64,000 nucleotides of DNA from Gilvimarinus xylanilyticus (GTDB lineage Bacteria > Pseudomonadota > Gammaproteobacteria > Pseudomonadales > Cellvibrionaceae). The stretch is taken from NCBI RefSeq assembly GCF_024195295.1, contig NZ_JAMFTH010000001.1:1729428-1793427 (forward strand). The letters run 5' to 3'. The notes beneath the pieces are model-generated. The model worked only from the letters and a program-made list of their open reading frames with translations, made no database searches and was not told where the DNA came from. Below, one piece after another: positions 52,740-62,582 of the stretch. The translations under genes were made by a program, and so were the position numbers. Position 1 is the stretch's first letter; every line of letters starts with the position of its first letter.

Positions 52740-55700
52740 CTATTCGCCCCGATCGGGTATGGCGCGCGCCTGTTCCAGCTCCTGCTCCAAGCGCTGCCCT
52801 TCTTCGGCCCGGGGTTTGGCCCAGCGGGCCACCAACAAATACACCACCGGCGTCAGGTAAAGGGTAAAGACCGCCGCCAGACCCAGGCCGCCAAACACCA
52901 CCCAACCGATGGAATAGCGCGCCTCGGCACCTGGACCGGTACTAAGTATAAGCGGCAGGCCCCCGAGCACGGTCGACATCATGGTCATCACAATGGGGCG
53001 CAAACGCACGGACGCGGCATGTTTGACCGCATCGATTACGCTCTCGCCCTTATCGCGCAGCTGATCGGCAAACTCCACCAGCAAAATACCGTTTTTGGCC
53101 ATTAGGCCAATTAGCATTACCAGACCAATTTGCGAATATACATTGATACTGGTGCCTGTCAGCAGGAGCGCGAAAATAGCGGCTGCGACACCGAAAGGCA
53201 CGGTGAGCATTACAATCAGCGCGCTGGTAAAGCTTTCAAACTGGGCGCAGAGCACCAAAAACACCACCACCAGGGCAATGATGTAAGTCATCATGACCTC
53301 TTGCGAGGTTTCATCCAGGGTCTCGGCCTCGCCCAAAAAGATTAAACCAATTCCCGGCGGCAGCTCTGTCTCTGCCAGATCGCGCAAATCGTTAACGGCC
53401 GATTGCAACGCATAGCCAGAGGCCAGATCAACGTCGACTTCAATGGCGCGGCGCTGTTTATGCCTGTCTAATTCCGCGGCTACTGCCTCTTCGCTTAACG
53501 AGACCACCGTCGACAGAGGTAGGAGCTTTCCGTCACGGGTACTCACGAACAGATTCACCAAGTCACCTGGATCGTTAATTTGATCACCGGAAGATTCCAA
53601 AATAATGGGAATGGCTTCATCGCCCACGGATAAATCCACTAAATCATAGCCATCCACCATCGCCCGGAGGGTTGTAGAGATGTTGTCCAAAGGAATATCC
53701 AAATCCGAGGCCCGGCGTCTATCAATAGTCACGGCCAATTGCGGCTGAGTGGGCTGAAAATTGATATCGGGCTGAGACAACCCCGGCAGCTGCTCTTCAA
53801 TCTTGGCCACAAACGCTTCTACGGCGGTGAAAATACTATTATAGTCCGGCCCCACCAGAGCAAATTCTAGGCCGCCGCCCCCACCGTTAAGATCTAAACT
53901 ATTCGTGGATCTGACACGCACATAGGAACCCGGGATTTCATTCATGGGACCGCTCAACTGTGCCATCATTTCCTGCTGGGAGCGCTCGCGTTCTTCCCAA
54001 TCGACCAGGGGCAAGATGACCCGCCCCCGGTTGGGGTCATAGCGTCCCACGATACTAAACAGCTGCTTGGCCTCCCCGGATTCAAGCAGCGGCTGGACAC
54101 GCTCTTCCATGGCCGCCACCTGGCGCTCGGTGTACTCTAACCCTGTCCCATCCGGGCCTGTGGCATCCACATAAATAACGCCGCGATCTTCCTCGGGCAG
54201 TAGCACTTGGTCGACATTGTGATACACCATCACAGCCCCCAGAATCACCAGCGCTGCCGCCACTAGTGCCAGCCACTTAAGCCTTAGCACAGCATCCAGC
54301 GAATCACTGTACCAACCGGCCAAACATCCGCCTACCGCTTGTAAACGGTCGCGAATAGCGTGAGGTTTATCACTGCGTTCGGGCACGATACGAGCCGCCA
54401 TAGCCGGCACCAGCGAAAGTGCGACAAACGACGAAATGGCCACCGCAAAAGCCAATACAAACCCAAATTCACGAAACAGACGTCCGGCGGTACTCGGCAA
54501 CATGGCAATGGGCACAAATACCGACACCAGCACGGCGGTGGTGGCAATAACCGCAAAAAATACCTGGCGGGTTCCCAATACCGCCGCCGCCCGAGCACCC
54601 AAGCCCTGATGCCGACGCCGCTGAATGTTCTCTAGCACCACAATGGCATCATCCACGACCAAGCCGGTGGCCAAAACGAGCGCGAGTAAAGTGAGAATAT
54701 TGAGCGAGAACCCCATGGCCCAGATAGCTGCGACCGTACCGATCAAGGCGACCGGAATGGCAACACTGGGGATGAGAGTGACCCGCAACGAACCGATAAA
54801 CAGCCAGATCGTCACCACGACTATGCCTACGGTCAGCATCAAGCTGACCAGTACTTCTTTCATCGCGCCGGTGATAAATTTAGCGCTGTCTTCGGTGACC
54901 ACCATAGTGGAGTCGGTAAATCGCGTATTGAGACGGGCAACGGCTTTGTGCACCCGCTCGGCAATATCCAAAGTATTGGATTGCGATTGCCTCACAACCC
55001 CCAACCCCACCACGGGCAAGCCATCCAGGCGAACATACGAGCTGGCGTCTTCCGGGGCAAAAAACACTTGCGCCACATCGGACAGACGAATATCACCCCG
55101 GACGATCATCGACCTCAACTCGTCTTCTTCGACCGCCGAGGCATCGGCGCGTACCAACAGCTCCAAATCTCCCGAGCGGAAGCTGCCCGAGGGCACATCA
55201 AAGGGTGCCTCACGCAGAGCGTCAGCCACATCCCCCACCGATAAACCAAAGCTTGCCAAGCGGATAGGGTCCATGACCACCCGAAGCACTTTTTGGCGCT
55301 CACCAAACAGCACGACGTCGGCCACGCCATCAATGGAAATTAACTCTGGAATAAGATCCTGTTCGGCCCGGCGGGTAAGTTCAAGCTCGTCCAAGGTTTC
55401 ACTCACCAACGCCAGGTTAATAATGGGGTTAGCATCCGGGTCTGCTTTCACCACAGTTAACGATTCCATATCCGGCGGCAGATCCCGCTCTACCTGGCTC
55501 ACCGCCTCGCGCACATCCGACGCGGCGGCGTGCAGGTCCGAGTCTGGAGAAAACTCCACATGCAACCGCATGTTATTTTCTTCGCTGGACGAACGAATAT
55601 TGCGTATACCCGAGACCCGAGCCACGGCCCCTTCCACGATGCTGGTCACCTCGGCGTCCATAGTTTCCGGCGAAGCCCCCGGGTAGACACCTCGCACCGA

Positions 55701-55865
55701 TACCACCGGGCGATCTACATCGGGCAGCTCGCGCACTTCTACCGCCACCACGGCGGCAATGCCGGCAATCGCAACCAGTAGATTGAGCACCAGCACCAAG
55801 ATGGGCCGGCGAATACTCAGACTCGGCAAATCCTCTTTGTGCAGTTGTTCGTGTTGATCACTCAC
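52740..55865 (-). CDS. RND efflux pump, inner-membrane transporter (MMPL/HAE1-like)
   Basis: 1041 residues from a GTG at 55865 that follows AGAGG and overlaps the adaptor gene by eight bases; a longer ATG frame to 55904 lies in the adaptor. Twelve membrane helices and two large periplasmic loops fit the family. The proton-relay Asp pair is in TGLVVDDAIVVLENI. Unlike the second pump, its N-terminus is extended (SDQHEQLHKEDLPSLSIRRP). Drug or solvent export is likely; the substrate is unknown. No outer-membrane channel gene is adjacent. Confidence 0.92.
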   Translation of the reverse strand: MSDQHEQLHKEDLPSLSIRRPILVLVLNLLVAIAGIAAVVAVEVRELPDVDRPVVSVRGVYPGASPETMDAEVTSIVEGAVARVSGIRNIRSSSEENNMRLHVEFSPDSDLHAAASDVREAVSQVERDLPPDMESLTVVKADPDANPIINLALVSETLDELELTRRAEQDLIPELISIDGVADVVLFGERQKVLRVVMDPIRLASFGLSVGDVADALREAPFDVPSGSFRSGDLELLVRADASAVEEDELRSMIVRGDIRLSDVAQVFFAPEDASSYVRLDGLPVVGLGVVRQSQSNTLDIAERVHKAVARLNTRFTDSTMVVTEDSAKFITGAMKEVLVSLMLTVGIVVVTIWLFIGSLRVTLIPSVAIPVALIGTVAAIWAMGFSLNILTLLALVLATGLVVDDAIVVLENIQRRRHQGLGARAAAVLGTRQVFFAVIATTAVLVSVFVPIAMLPSTAGRLFREFGFVLAFAVAISSFVALSLVPAMAARIVPERSDKPHAIRDRLQAVGGCLAGWYSDSLDAVLRLKWLALVAAALVILGAVMVYHNVDQVLLPEEDRGVIYVDATGPDGTGLEYTERQVAAMEERVQPLLESGEAKQLFSIVGRYDPNRGRVILPLVDWEERERSQQEMMAQLSGPMNEIPGSYVRVRSTNSLDLNGGGGGLEFALVGPDYNSIFTAVEAFVAKIEEQLPGLSQPDINFQPTQPQLAVTIDRRRASDLDIPLDNISTTLRAMVDGYDLVDLSVGDEAIPIILESSGDQINDPGDLVNLFVSTRDGKLLPLSTVVSLSEEAVAAELDRHKQRRAIEVDVDLASGYALQSAVNDLRDLAETELPPGIGLIFLGEAETLDETSQEVMMTYIIALVVVFLVLCAQFESFTSALIVMLTVPFGVAAAIFALLLTGTSINVYSQIGLVMLIGLMAKNGILLVEFADQLRDKGESVIDAVKHAASVRLRPIVMTMMSTVLGGLPLILSTGPGAEARYSIGWVVFGGLGLAAVFTLYLTPVVYLLVARWAKPRAEEGQRLEQELEQARAIPDRGE

Positions 55866-56976
55866 CGGACACCTCTTTTGCGTCGGATTCCGATGCAGAA
55901 GCAACTTCTAATTCGACCACCTCAGCGATCTCTACCGGCTGGCCCTGGCGCACTTTTTGAATCCCTTCAAGCACCACCAGATCGCCTTCCTCCAGTTCCG
56001 TGTCAACCAGCACCCGACCGGCGCGGCGCTGCACAATAGTAGCGATCACCCGCTCGGCTTTGCCGTCAATCACGGCCCACACATAAGAGCCGCGCGCGCC
56101 CCACTGCAGAGAAATTTCGGGCACCAACACAAAGCGATTGCCCTGTAAGGTTAAATCGATACGAAAGCTCATCCCTGGGCGAAGGGCATCATCGGGGTTA
56201 TCGACTTTTGCTCGCACCCGAAAAGTGCGCTCGGTATTGTCCACCCGACTATCAATTTCGATAATCTCCCCCGCTACGGCGACAGCATCGTTACGCCAAG
56301 CCGACAATTCGATGGCCTGACCTGGCTGAATTTGTCCGAGCAAAAGCTCGGGCAAGTTAAAGGTCACTAATAAGCGACTGCGATCATCCAAGGTGGTGAC
56401 GACCGTGGAAGTGTCCACCCAGGCGCCCGGATCAAGATCGGTAAAACCAACATAGCCCGAAAAAGGCGCGCGAATCTCTTGATACTGTAGATCCACCGAC
56501 GCCTGATCAACCGCAATCTCTGCCCGCGCCACCGCACTTTCAGCATCGTCCAAGGTGGACTTGGTAACCGCACCACTGTCTTTGGTTTGCTGGTAGCGAG
56601 TGAGCAAGCGGCGGGCGTCTTCTAGCTCTACTTCCGCGTTGCGCAACGTTAAGCGTTCGTTGCGGCTATCCAGCTCGAGCAGAAGCTGCCCCTTCTCGAC
56701 CCACTGCCCAGGTTGAATGTGAACCTCTTCTACCTGCCCTGAGACTCGGGGACGCACGGATACAGAGCGAAAGGCACGGGAAGTTCCCACGGCTTGAACT
56801 TCCTGCATTTCGGGGGAATAAACCACTTTAGCGGCAATCACCGGCTGAGCGGAGCGTTTAACAGCAGAAGGGGTAACGTCAGAGTCCTGGCAGGCCACCA
56901 CACTAAAGATCATTCCGAGGTAAAGGCTCAAGCGCACGATCAACGCATAGCGACTAGACACAGGCATACTGAACAT
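55858..56976 (-). CDS. RND efflux pump, periplasmic adaptor (lipoprotein)
   Basis: 372 residues. A lipobox SVVAC near residue 29 suggests a lipid-anchored protein. Adaptor landmarks: RVSGQVEEVHIQPGQWVEKG (lipoyl), a short coiled coil with LEDARRLLTRY, and IRAPFSGYVG. A GGAG site is 12 bases before the ATG, with another ATG three codons on. It forms an operon with the pump gene that follows. Confidence 0.9.
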   Translation of the reverse strand: MFSMPVSSRYALIVRLSLYLGMIFSVVACQDSDVTPSAVKRSAQPVIAAKVVYSPEMQEVQAVGTSRAFRSVSVRPRVSGQVEEVHIQPGQWVEKGQLLLELDSRNERLTLRNAEVELEDARRLLTRYQQTKDSGAVTKSTLDDAESAVARAEIAVDQASVDLQYQEIRAPFSGYVGFTDLDPGAWVDTSTVVTTLDDRSRLLVTFNLPELLLGQIQPGQAIELSAWRNDAVAVAGEIIEIDSRVDNTERTFRVRAKVDNPDDALRPGMSFRIDLTLQGNRFVLVPEISLQWGARGSYVWAVIDGKAERVIATIVQRRAGRVLVDTELEEGDLVVLEGIQKVRQGQPVEIAEVVELEVASASESDAKEVSGE

Positions 56977-57062
56977 CTTGTATTTGTTCTCCAGAGCAGA
57001 CTAAAAACGGCTTTCGATTCTAAGGATTGCTTACCCACACTGCAGCAGCAGCTCCGTAAGGA

Positions 57063-57108
57063 ACTGTTAACAGTGAATAGAAGTGAAAAACTCGGGTTGG
57101 TCGACCAA
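57063..57108 (-). promoter_or_regulatory. Two palindromes upstream of the first RND operon
   Basis: ACTGTTAACAGT (57063-57074) and TTGGTCGACCAA (57097-57108) are perfect 12-base palindromes, 34 bases apart from start to start, in the 162-base gap between the two pump operons. They look like repressor operators, but no TetR or MarR gene is in the window. Confidence 0.4.
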
Positions 57109-57138
57109 TTTTCGTATAGGCTCGCCAATTAGCCCGGA

Positions 57139-60100
57139 TCAATTGCTGGGCTCAGCCTCCACAGAAGGTGACGCGACCTGTCCTGACTTAGCCGGCCCGC
57201 CAATACGTTCGCGCAGATGCTGAACGCCGAGATAAAAGACCGGAATCAATAACGGCCCTAAAAATGAAGCAGCCAACATACCGCCAAAGGCCGTGCTACC
57301 CAACGCAATGCGAGACGCGGCCCCGGCGCCCGAAGAAAACATTAACGGCATAACGCCCAACACAAAAGATAACGCCGTCATCAGGACCGCGCGAAAGCGC
57401 AAATGCGCCGCGGTAAGTGCCGCATCAAAAATGCTCTTGCCTTCGCGCCTTTGTTCCATGGCAAATTCCACAATCAAAATCGCGGTTTTAGCGGACATAG
57501 CAATCAACAACACCAACCCTATTTGCGCGTAAATATTATTGTCCAACCCTACTAACTTTAAGGTCGCGAGCGCTCCGAAAAGAGAAATAGGCACCGACAA
57601 CAACACCGCCACGGGGATGGTCCAGCTTTCGTACAGTGCTACCAGAAATAAATACACAAACAACAGCGCCAACGACATCAAGATGGGGGCTAAATTTCCC
57701 GCCTCCAACTCCTGACGCGACTGCCCCGCCCACTCGTATATAAACCCTTCGGGCAATTGTTCAGCCTGCTGGGTCATGGCGGCAATCGCCTGCCCCGAAC
57801 TCAATCCGGGCGCGGCAGAACCACTGATTTTGGCGGAGCGATACAAATTAAAGTGATTAATTGTGGTGGGCCCCAAAATCGGCTCGATTGAGACCAAGGT
57901 CATTAAAGGTACCATTTCGCCTTTGGCATTGCGCACAAAGTAGTGTTGTAAATCATCGGGGCTCAGGCGAAATTCGCTGTCGGCCTGAATCATGACTCGG
58001 TAGGTACGTGAAAATTGGTTAAAATCGTTGATATAGAGCGAGCCCAAATTTGCTTGCAGTGTCATAAACACATCGCTAATCGCCACCCCCTGAGTTTTCG
58101 CCTTTAAGCGGTCCACTTCGACAAAAAACTGGGGAACATTCGCGCGATACGTGGAATAAACCTGACTCAGTTCAGGCGAGCTATTGGCCTGGTAAATTAG
58201 AGCGCCCATGGCCTGGGCCAATTCTGCCGGCGTTCGTCCCTGCATGTCCTGCAGCTGGAATTCAAAACCACTGGAAACCCCCAGACCGGGAATCGCCGGA
58301 AGGTTAAAAATCATCGCCTGGGCTTCAGACACTTGCCACAACTGCCCCTGCAAACGCTGCTGGATGGCCTCTACGCTAAGATCGTCAGACGTACGCTTGT
58401 CCCAGTCGTCCAGTACCGCAATTGCAAAGCCGGTATTAGACCCCACCCCACTTTGGATACTAAAGCCCGCGACGGTAATAACGTCTACCACCCCCGGGTC
58501 TTTACGAACGATATCGGTTACTTTCTCCATCACTTTTTCCGAGCGGGCGCTGGAGGCGGCATCGGGCAGCTGCACATCGACAAACAGATACCCCTGATCC
58601 TCCGAGGGCACAAACCCCGTGGGCACACTGGTAAACAGCCAACCCAAGGCCACCACAATAGTCATCAGGGCCAAACCGGCACGTCCGGCGCGCCGTAAAA
58701 TAGCCCCGACCGTGCGCTGATAAATCGCAATGGTTTTGTTTAATCCGCGCTCGAAAGGCCGCAGCCAGCCAATAGACTGAGAATCCTTTTTTAACAGAAC
58801 CGCGCACAACGCCGGACTGAGGGTTAGCGCATTAATTGAAGAAATAACCACCGCGCAGGAAATGGTCACCGCGAACTGTTTATACAAAACCCCGGTCATG
58901 CCCGGCATAAACCCCACGGGTACAAACACCGCCAGAAGCACTAGGGTGGTGGCGATAACCGGCCCGGTCACCTGCTTCATGCTTTTAACCGTGGCCTCTT
59001 GGATTGACAGGTCACCTTCTTTGAGAATGCGCTCGGTGTTTTCGATCACGATAATGGCATCGTCCACCACCACACCAATCGCCAACACCAAGCCGAACAA
59101 GGTAATGGTGTTAATCGAAAAACCCAGCGCCAGCATACAGGCGAAGGTACCGATCAAGGAAACGGGAATAGCCACCGTGGGCACAATGGTGGCCCGCCAA
59201 TTCTGCAAGAAAGCGAATACCACCAGTACTACAAGCACTACGGCCTGCAACAAGGTTACCACCACTTCGTGGATCGAGCGCTCGATAAACCGCGTTGAAT
59301 CATAGAGTACACTGAACTCTAAAGAATCGGGCATGGTCTGCGCCAACTCTTCCATCTTGGCATTCACTGCCTGCGCCACCTGGGTAGCATTGGCCTCGGG
59401 CAGCTGGTAAATCACCACAAACCCTGTGGCCTTATTATTCAGCTTGGCTTTAATGCCGTAGGTTTTAGAGCCCAACTCCAGACGCGCCACATCGCGCATG
59501 CGCACCATGGCGCCTTGCGCATCGGCGCGCAGTACGATATTGCCAAACTCTTCAGTTTCAATCAGCCGGCCCTGAGCCTGAATACTGTACTCAAAGGGCT
59601 GAGAGTCGGGAATGGGTGCCTGACCAAACTTACCCGCCGCGACAATCACATTCTGTTCTTGCAAGGCTGCGGCAACATCGGACACCGTTATATTGAGCGC
59701 GCTCATGCGCTCCGGGTTTAACCATATCCGCATGGCATAGGCTTTATCGCCCATGACATTCACATTAGAGACACCCGGCACCCGGGATAAGGGCTCGCGC
59801 AAAAAATTGGTGGCGTAATTACTTAAGTACAAGTCATCGATATGCGGGTGGCCTTCTTTGGCCAAAAGGTTAATACCCATCAACATATCGCTCGCCTGCT
59901 TGCGAACGTTAATGCCCTGGCGCCTTACCTCTTCGGGCAAAAATGGCTCAGCCAGTGACACCCGGTTTTGTACATTCACCTGGGCCATATCAATATCGGT
60001 GCCCGTGGCGAAGGTAATGGTTATATTGGCCGAGCCGTTATTCGAGGCGGAGGATTCAATATAAATCATATCCTCAACGCCGTTAATCTGCTCCTCCAGT

Positions 60101-60294
60101 GGCCTTAGTACCGAGTCTTCGACAACCTGGGCACTGGCACCCGGGTAAACGGCGTTCACCTGAACCTTGGGTGGCTTGATATCCGGGTACATGTTGACCG
60201 GCAGGTTGGCAATGGCCAGTAACCCCACCAGGGTAATCACAATAGAGATGACAAACGCAAACTTGGGACGATAGATAAACGTTTTGCTGATCAT
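57139..60294 (-). CDS. RND efflux pump, AcrB/HAE1 family
   Basis: 1051 residues, the AcrB size. It starts [20 protein letters not shown] and has the proton-relay Asp pair in [19 protein letters not shown] (about residue 410), [15 protein letters not shown], and the C-terminal repeat of the same helices. It should be a trimeric drug/proton antiporter in the inner membrane. It follows its adaptor gene by 11 bases. The tripartite channel must be encoded elsewhere, or the TolC-like gene of region 1 could serve, which is less likely given its OmpA tail. Confidence 0.94.
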   Translation of the reverse strand: MISKTFIYRPKFAFVISIVITLVGLLAIANLPVNMYPDIKPPKVQVNAVYPGASAQVVEDSVLRPLEEQINGVEDMIYIESSASNNGSANITITFATGTDIDMAQVNVQNRVSLAEPFLPEEVRRQGINVRKQASDMLMGINLLAKEGHPHIDDLYLSNYATNFLREPLSRVPGVSNVNVMGDKAYAMRIWLNPERMSALNITVSDVAAALQEQNVIVAAGKFGQAPIPDSQPFEYSIQAQGRLIETEEFGNIVLRADAQGAMVRMRDVARLELGSKTYGIKAKLNNKATGFVVIYQLPEANATQVAQAVNAKMEELAQTMPDSLEFSVLYDSTRFIERSIHEVVVTLLQAVVLVVLVVFAFLQNWRATIVPTVAIPVSLIGTFACMLALGFSINTITLFGLVLAIGVVVDDAIIVIENTERILKEGDLSIQEATVKSMKQVTGPVIATTLVLLAVFVPVGFMPGMTGVLYKQFAVTISCAVVISSINALTLSPALCAVLLKKDSQSIGWLRPFERGLNKTIAIYQRTVGAILRRAGRAGLALMTIVVALGWLFTSVPTGFVPSEDQGYLFVDVQLPDAASSARSEKVMEKVTDIVRKDPGVVDVITVAGFSIQSGVGSNTGFAIAVLDDWDKRTSDDLSVEAIQQRLQGQLWQVSEAQAMIFNLPAIPGLGVSSGFEFQLQDMQGRTPAELAQAMGALIYQANSSPELSQVYSTYRANVPQFFVEVDRLKAKTQGVAISDVFMTLQANLGSLYINDFNQFSRTYRVMIQADSEFRLSPDDLQHYFVRNAKGEMVPLMTLVSIEPILGPTTINHFNLYRSAKISGSAAPGLSSGQAIAAMTQQAEQLPEGFIYEWAGQSRQELEAGNLAPILMSLALLFVYLFLVALYESWTIPVAVLLSVPISLFGALATLKLVGLDNNIYAQIGLVLLIAMSAKTAILIVEFAMEQRREGKSIFDAALTAAHLRFRAVLMTALSFVLGVMPLMFSSGAGAASRIALGSTAFGGMLAASFLGPLLIPVFYLGVQHLRERIGGPAKSGQVASPSVEAEPSN

Positions 60295-60305
60295 GGCCGA
60301 ATCCC

Positions 60306-61499
60306 TTACTGACCGTTTTCAAGTGGCGCTATAGCGCCGGTGGTCGGATCTACCGCCCCCGCTATAGGCTTTACCTCTATCCCTACTCTTACTTTTTGTA
60401 AGCCGTCGATAATAATGCGATCGCCCGAGCTTAACCCCGCATCGACCGCCCACATGGGACCGATTCGCCGCCCCATTTCCACTACTTTTTGCGCAACAGT
60501 GTTGCCGTCATCGACCACTAATACGGTGTATCCCTCTTGGGTTGATTGCACCGCTGACTGGGGTATGACCACCTTATTCACTTTTTCGCGCCCCTCGACC
60601 AACAAGGTGACATACATACCAGGCACCACTAAACCATCGGGGTTGGGAAACTGAGCCCGCAAATTCACCGCCCCCATGGTGGGATCGATCTGGGTATCGG
60701 CAAAGGTTAAACTTCCCTCCTGAGCATAGACCTCATTGTTGGGCAGACGCAGAGAGATATCCAGTGCGGGCGCGGCACTGGCGGCACCCTCGCGTTGACG
60801 CTTTTGTAAATACGAAATATAGGCGCTCTCTTCGAGCTGAAAGTTCACGTAGATTGGATCGGCAGCCGACAACTCCACCAAGGTTCCACTGGAAGGCCCC
60901 ACCACTGTTCCCACGTTGTAGTGGGTTTTACCCACCAACCCCGCAAAAGGTGCAGCAATTTTGGTGTAACCCAAGTTGATGCGGGCGGCCGCCAGCTGTG
61001 ACTCGGCCGCTTTTACCGCTGATTGTGCCTGACTGGCAGCCGCTTTAAGTTTTTCCAGATCCTGAGCGCTCAAAAAACCTTCGGGCGCCAACTGTTGGCC
61101 CCGTTCAAACTCACCGGTCGTGCGCTCTACTTCACTTCGGGCGCGTTCAAGCTCGGCCTCGGCGCCCTGCACAGTGGCCACATAGGGTGCATCGTCAATG
61201 GTATAAAGTATTTGCCCCTCGGACACCATGGCCCCTTCGGTGAAGCCTCGGCGGGTCAGCTCACCTTCGACTCGGGCGGTAATTTGAACTGTGCGATGGG
61301 CTTGGGTACGTCCCACGAACTCGCGATAACTGCCCACGGGTTTTTCAGTCACCGTATAAACAGTCACTGCCGGCGGCGGCGCCGACGGAATTGACGCATT
61401 ATCAGACTTAGAGCATCCACCCAGCCCCGCCAATAACAGTGCAATAGCCGCGATATACCCTCGATACGACATCCCCTCCGGTGCCAACAACTTTTTCAT
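60306..61499 (-). CDS. RND efflux pump, AcrA-like adaptor lipoprotein
   Basis: 397 residues. Lipobox LGGC near residue 28 follows the signal [33 protein letters not shown], a hairpin near residues 110-165 and [19 protein letters not shown] are AcrA-type motifs. The ATG has AGGGA upstream. First gene of the second pump operon. Confidence 0.92.
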   Translation of the reverse strand: MKKLLAPEGMSYRGYIAAIALLLAGLGGCSKSDNASIPSAPPPAVTVYTVTEKPVGSYREFVGRTQAHRTVQITARVEGELTRRGFTEGAMVSEGQILYTIDDAPYVATVQGAEAELERARSEVERTTGEFERGQQLAPEGFLSAQDLEKLKAAASQAQSAVKAAESQLAAARINLGYTKIAAPFAGLVGKTHYNVGTVVGPSSGTLVELSAADPIYVNFQLEESAYISYLQKRQREGAASAAPALDISLRLPNNEVYAQEGSLTFADTQIDPTMGAVNLRAQFPNPDGLVVPGMYVTLLVEGREKVNKVVIPQSAVQSTQEGYTVLVVDDGNTVAQKVVEMGRRIGPMWAVDAGLSSGDRIIIDGLQKVRVGIEVKPIAGAVDPTTGAIAPLENGQ

Positions 61500-61552
61500 G
61501 GTATCCCTGTCCTTTAATTAACCCGCCGGTTATGACTCTATGCCTAGCCTGC

Positions 61553-61579
61553 ATTATAGCTGGTTAAGCGTTGCCTCAA
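61553..61579 (-). promoter_or_regulatory. Candidate promoter of the second RND operon
   Basis: On minus, a perfect TATAAT (61558-61553) with TTGAGG 15 bases upstream (61579-61574), which is a short spacer. It overlaps the end of dgkA. Confidence 0.4.
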
Positions 61580-61950
61580 CTGCCGACAAAGCGGTGATAG
61601 GCGACAATCCCCCAGACCACCACCAGCAAAATTAAGCTTAGTAGCACGACCGCCGAGGCGATATCCTTCGCTCGCCCGGACAGTTCATGCATTTCCGACC
61701 CGGTGCGATCCACCACCGCCTCGACCGCGGAATTAACCAGCTCGGCAATCAAAACCCAGAATACACTGGAAATGAGCAGTGCCAGCTCGATATGGTTTTG
61801 CGCCAATAAAAAAGCGCCGGGAATCAATACCAGCGCCATGGTGACCTCTTGACGAAAGGCCGCTTCAAACTTCCAGGCCGCACCCAACCCCTGTACTGAA
61901 TAACCGAACGCATGAATCAATCGCGTCAGGCCCCGCTTACCTGGCTTCAT
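61576..61950 (-). CDS. dgkA: Diacylglycerol kinase
   Basis: 124 residues, three membrane helices. The family core EAAFRQEVTMALVLIPGAFLL and ELVNSAVEAVVDRTG (with the metal-binding Glu and Asn) is intact. It phosphorylates diacylglycerol to phosphatidic acid in the inner membrane. The site TGGAG before its ATG lies within the PhoB-like repeats at 61951-61990, so PhoB bound there could block its expression. Divergent from the PAP2 gene, whose product should do the reverse reaction. Confidence 0.94.
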   Translation of the reverse strand: MKPGKRGLTRLIHAFGYSVQGLGAAWKFEAAFRQEVTMALVLIPGAFLLAQNHIELALLISSVFWVLIAELVNSAVEAVVDRTGSEMHELSGRAKDIASAVVLLSLILLVVVWGIVAYHRFVGS

Positions 61951-62006
61951 TTGTCACAACTCCATCAAATATCTGTCACATAAGCGTCATGCAGCGGTGG
62001 TATCAC
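61951..62006 (+). promoter_or_regulatory. Double Pho box and promoter of the PAP2-glycosyltransferase operon
   Basis: Four 7-base PhoB half-sites lie in exact 11-base steps: TTGTCAC (61951), CCATCAA (61962, weak), CTGTCAC (61973) and GCGTCAT (61984). The last pair forms CTGTCAC-ATAA-GCGTCAT, close to the Pho box CTGTCAT-N4-CTGTCAT. Exactly 10 bases after it is TATCAC (62001-62006), a fair -10 at the spacing usual for PhoB-activated promoters, with no separate -35. The orientation is towards the PAP2 gene. Confidence 0.7.
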
Positions 62007-62045
62007 TAAGCCGTCCCCACCGGTAACGCACAAACGGGTGAAACT

Positions 62046-62582
62046 ATGAATGCTTTTTTGCAAAGAGTCCACCAGCTAGACACCCTGGCTTTTATGTGGC
62101 TCCACGTCACCAAGCAGTTTCCCTACCGGCGCACGGTACGCTGGATTTCGCGCTGCGGCGATGGCCCTTTGTATATTGCGATAGCGCTGGGACTGATCGC
62201 CGCTGACATTCCCCACAGCGATACATTTTTGTTTATGGGGCTCACCTGTTACACGTTGGATGTAGGCCTGTATTTGGTGTTAAAAAACGCCATCAAACGG
62301 GATCGCCCCGCCGTTAAAATTGACGTATTTGAAAGCTGGATTACTCCCTCGGATCAATTCAGCTTCCCCTCGGGACACACCGCCGCCGCCTTTGTGTTCG
62401 CCTACTTGGTGTTGCTGTTTTTCCCCGCCTTTGCGTTGGCCGCCTATGTCATGGCGTGTTTAATTGGCAGCTCGCGGGTGCTACTCGGGGTGCACTACCC
62501 CACCGATATTCTGGCCGGTGCCGCCCTGGGTACAGGCTGCGCTATGCTCGGTAGCGTGGCTTACGCAGGATTATGGGGATGA
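62046..62582 (+). CDS. PAP2-family membrane phosphatase
   Basis: 178 residues with GGGTGA before the ATG. The three catalytic motifs are present: KNAIKRDRP, then FPSGHTAAAF and SRVLLGVHYPTD. About five membrane helices place the active site at the periplasmic face. Substrates in this family include phosphatidic acid, phosphatidylglycerol phosphate and undecaprenyl pyrophosphate. The setting beside dgkA and a lipid-type glycosyltransferase favours phosphatidic acid. It overlaps the next gene by four bases (ATGA). Confidence 0.88.
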   Translation: MNAFLQRVHQLDTLAFMWLHVTKQFPYRRTVRWISRCGDGPLYIAIALGLIAADIPHSDTFLFMGLTCYTLDVGLYLVLKNAIKRDRPAVKIDVFESWITPSDQFSFPSGHTAAAFVFAYLVLLFFPAFALAAYVMACLIGSSRVLLGVHYPTDILAGAALGTGCAMLGSVAYAGLWG

